Positions 5,933 through 7,301 of a stretch of 7,301 nt of DNA are shown piece after piece (the stretch's first letter is position 1; each line of letters starts with the position of its first letter). Below the pieces are notes generated by a model that had not been told where the DNA came from, ran no database searches, and was given only the letters and a program-made list of their open reading frames with translations. The DNA is taken from positions 1-7,301 of the forward strand of contig JALSQC010000365.1 in the NCBI GenBank assembly GCA_026985625.1. The letters are read 5' to 3'. The position numbers were made by a program, and so were the translations under genes. Source of the DNA: Bacteroidales bacterium (GTDB taxonomy: Bacteria; Bacteroidota; Bacteroidia; Bacteroidales; JAFGXI01).

Positions 5933-7301
5933 TATTACAACATCGTCGGTTTGTTCGTTATTACCTTTCCAGTTATAAAATTCTTTTTCGATTAAATTTT
6001 GTTGTTTTTCCATGTTGTATTTGTTTATTTTAAGCAAAAATCTTTTTAGTTGTTTTTTTGTATATTTTTTATCGTTTTTGCCTCCAAATTGATCGGCAAA
6101 TCCATCGGAAAACAAATATATTTTATCGTTTTGTTGTAGTTGTATTTCGTGGGTTTCGAAATCGATTTCGTTATAATAAAAACCTATTGGGTTACGAGTC
6201 GGTTTTATTTCTATTAATTGGTTATCTCTAATTATCCAAACAGGGTTATTGGCTCCGGCATAATTCATTATATTTGTTTTTGTATTTATTGCACAAAGAG
6301 CTATATCTAATCCGTTTTTATTGTTTGTTCCAAATGTTTTGAATGGGGCTTTTATTTTTTCTCGTAATAGATTTAAAGCTTGTCCGGGATTTTTTGTTTT
6401 TTTTGTTATTAAAATATCATGTAAATATGTAATGCCCAAAATTGTTAAAAAAGCTCCCGAAACACCATGTCCGGTGCAATCAGCTGCCGAGACAATTATA
6501 TGGTCGTTAAATTTGTTTATATAATAAAAATCGCCTGAAACATTGTCTTTGGGTTTAAAAAATATAAACGAATCGGGTAATATTTCTTTTACTGTTTGGC
6601 AGCTTGGTATTAAAGAGTTTTGTATCGTTTCGGCATAGCGTATGTTAGCCATTATATTTTTATGTGCAAGCTCAATTTTTTCTTTACTTTTTATAATTTC
6701 TTGTTCGTGTTTTTTTCTTATACTAATATCTCTAATAACACCAACAGCATTCCATTTGCTTTTTATTTTTATTGCTGATATTGATATTTCAAGAGGTATA
6801 ATGGAGCCATCTTTTTTTAGCCCGTCTACTTCGGTAGTTTTATTTATTAATTTACCTTTTCCGGTTTTTGTAAAATTTGAAAAAGCTTTATGGGCTTGTT
6901 CTTTGTATTTTTCTACCGGTAATATATTGTGTAAGTTTTTACCTAATATTTCGCTTTTGGTATATCCAAATATTTCTTTTGCTGCATTATTCCACAAGGC
7001 TATTTTTCCATTATTATTAATTAAAATAATAGCATCGTTTGCAGAATTTGTTATAGCTCTAAATTTTTGTTCGCTTTCGGCAAGTGCAATTTCATGCTTC
7101 TTTTGTTCGGTTATATCCGTAACAACTCCAATAATACCAATAACCTCTCCATTTTTATCTAAATACGGGACTTTTGTTGTTGATGATAAATATTTATTTC
7201 CTTTTGGACAAATATTTTCTCTTTCGTAATTAGTAATTGTTTTTTTGTCTTTTAAAATCTGTTTATCTAACTCTTCGTATTCTGATGGTAAATTATTTAA
7301 A
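5915..7301 (-). CDS. PAS-domain SpoIIE/PP2C-type serine phosphatase (5' end beyond window)
   Basis: The frame is open from its stop (5915-5917) to the right edge, giving 461 visible residues without a start; the true N-terminus is outside. Numbering from the edge, residues 1-50 are the end of one PAS domain (the GIIGVVTDIT motif that closes PAS/PAC units). Residues about 70-195 are a second PAS domain (FRAITNSANDAIILIN, WNNAAKEIFGYTKSEILGK, then AVGVIRDISIRKK). A short helical linker follows, then a SpoIIE phosphatase domain from about 245 to 461. Its metal-binding acidic residues are present: D257 in VSGDFYY, D274 in AADCTGHGVSGAF, D332 in GLDIALC, D399 in FSDGFADQ, and the D452-D453 pair in QTDDVVILG. 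Such proteins sense a signal through PAS and dephosphorylate a partner, often an anti-sigma-factor antagonist; the signal and partner here are unknown. A TTG at 6995-6997 lies inside the second PAS domain and is not the start. Confidence 0.93.
   Translation of the reverse strand, partial: LNNLPSEYEELDKQILKDKKTITNYERENICPKGNKYLSSTTKVPYLDKNGEVIGIIGVVTDITEQKKHEIALAESEQKFRAITNSANDAIILINNNGKIALWNNAAKEIFGYTKSEILGKNLHNILPVEKYKEQAHKAFSNFTKTGKGKLINKTTEVDGLKKDGSIIPLEISISAIKIKSKWNAVGVIRDISIRKKHEQEIIKSKEKIELAHKNIMANIRYAETIQNSLIPSCQTVKEILPDSFIFFKPKDNVSGDFYYINKFNDHIIVSAADCTGHGVSGAFLTILGITYLHDILITKKTKNPGQALNLLREKIKAPFKTFGTNNKNGLDIALCAINTKTNIMNYAGANNPVWIIRDNQLIEIKPTRNPIGFYYNEIDFETHEIQLQQNDKIYLFSDGFADQFGGKNDKKYTKKQLKRFLLKINKYNMEKQQNLIEKEFYNWKGNNEQTDDVVILGFKI

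Noticed and set aside
6321..6524. A 67-codon plus-strand open frame
   Set aside because: It is antisense to the conserved SpoIIE phosphatase core, whose acidic metal ligands are encoded on the other strand.
6642..7229. A 195-codon open frame on the plus strand
   Set aside because: It lies wholly opposite the PAS domains of the phosphatase gene. Its product is a low-complexity mix of Phe, Leu, Ser and Ile, as expected from the antisense of A/T-rich coding DNA, and no family motif is visible.

Overview
The window is an A+T-rich stretch of chromosome that reads as Bacteroidota (Bacteroidales or Flavobacteriia level; no finer placement is possible). The evidence is threefold. Start codons have no Shine-Dalgarno sequence in front of them. 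Several intergenic regions carry sequences like the Bacteroidota promoter (TTTG, about 20 bases, TAnnTTTG). Several genes belong to families in forms typical of that phylum: a DUF1571/LolA-like protein with a LysM insert, a lipoprotein FKBP isomerase, and a PAS-SpoIIE phosphatase. There are seven genes, packed with short gaps; no intergenic stretch exceeds about 135 bases.

Left part (1-2940): a leftward gene for an exported LolA-like DUF1571 protein with an internal LysM domain is divergent from a rightward pair. The pair is an FKBP-type peptidyl-prolyl isomerase lipoprotein followed after 6 bases by ornithine aminotransferase (rocD). The pair ends in a clear Rho-independent terminator. The two directions share a 93-base intergenic region holding candidate promoters and a 16-base perfect palindrome.

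Middle part (2941-4520): a LOG-family phosphoribohydrolase gene runs right and converges on a leftward gene for an exported protein of unknown function that may be a beta-propeller. The 82-base gap between them holds a sequence resembling one terminal inverted repeat of an IS256-family insertion sequence, without the rest of an element.

Right part (4520-7301): the unknown gene is divergent from a rightward gene for a secreted 5'-nucleotidase/UDP-sugar hydrolase family enzyme. That gene overlaps by 18 bases, tail to tail, a leftward gene for a PAS-domain SpoIIE/PP2C phosphatase. The phosphatase gene is open through the right edge and is therefore partial.

The genes look like ordinary housekeeping, envelope and signalling functions rather than one dedicated system. 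No defence system, CRISPR array, phage module, RNA gene or biosynthetic cluster is visible. The items most worth a second look are the solitary IS256-like end, the LysM insert in the LolA-like fold, and the unassigned exported protein.
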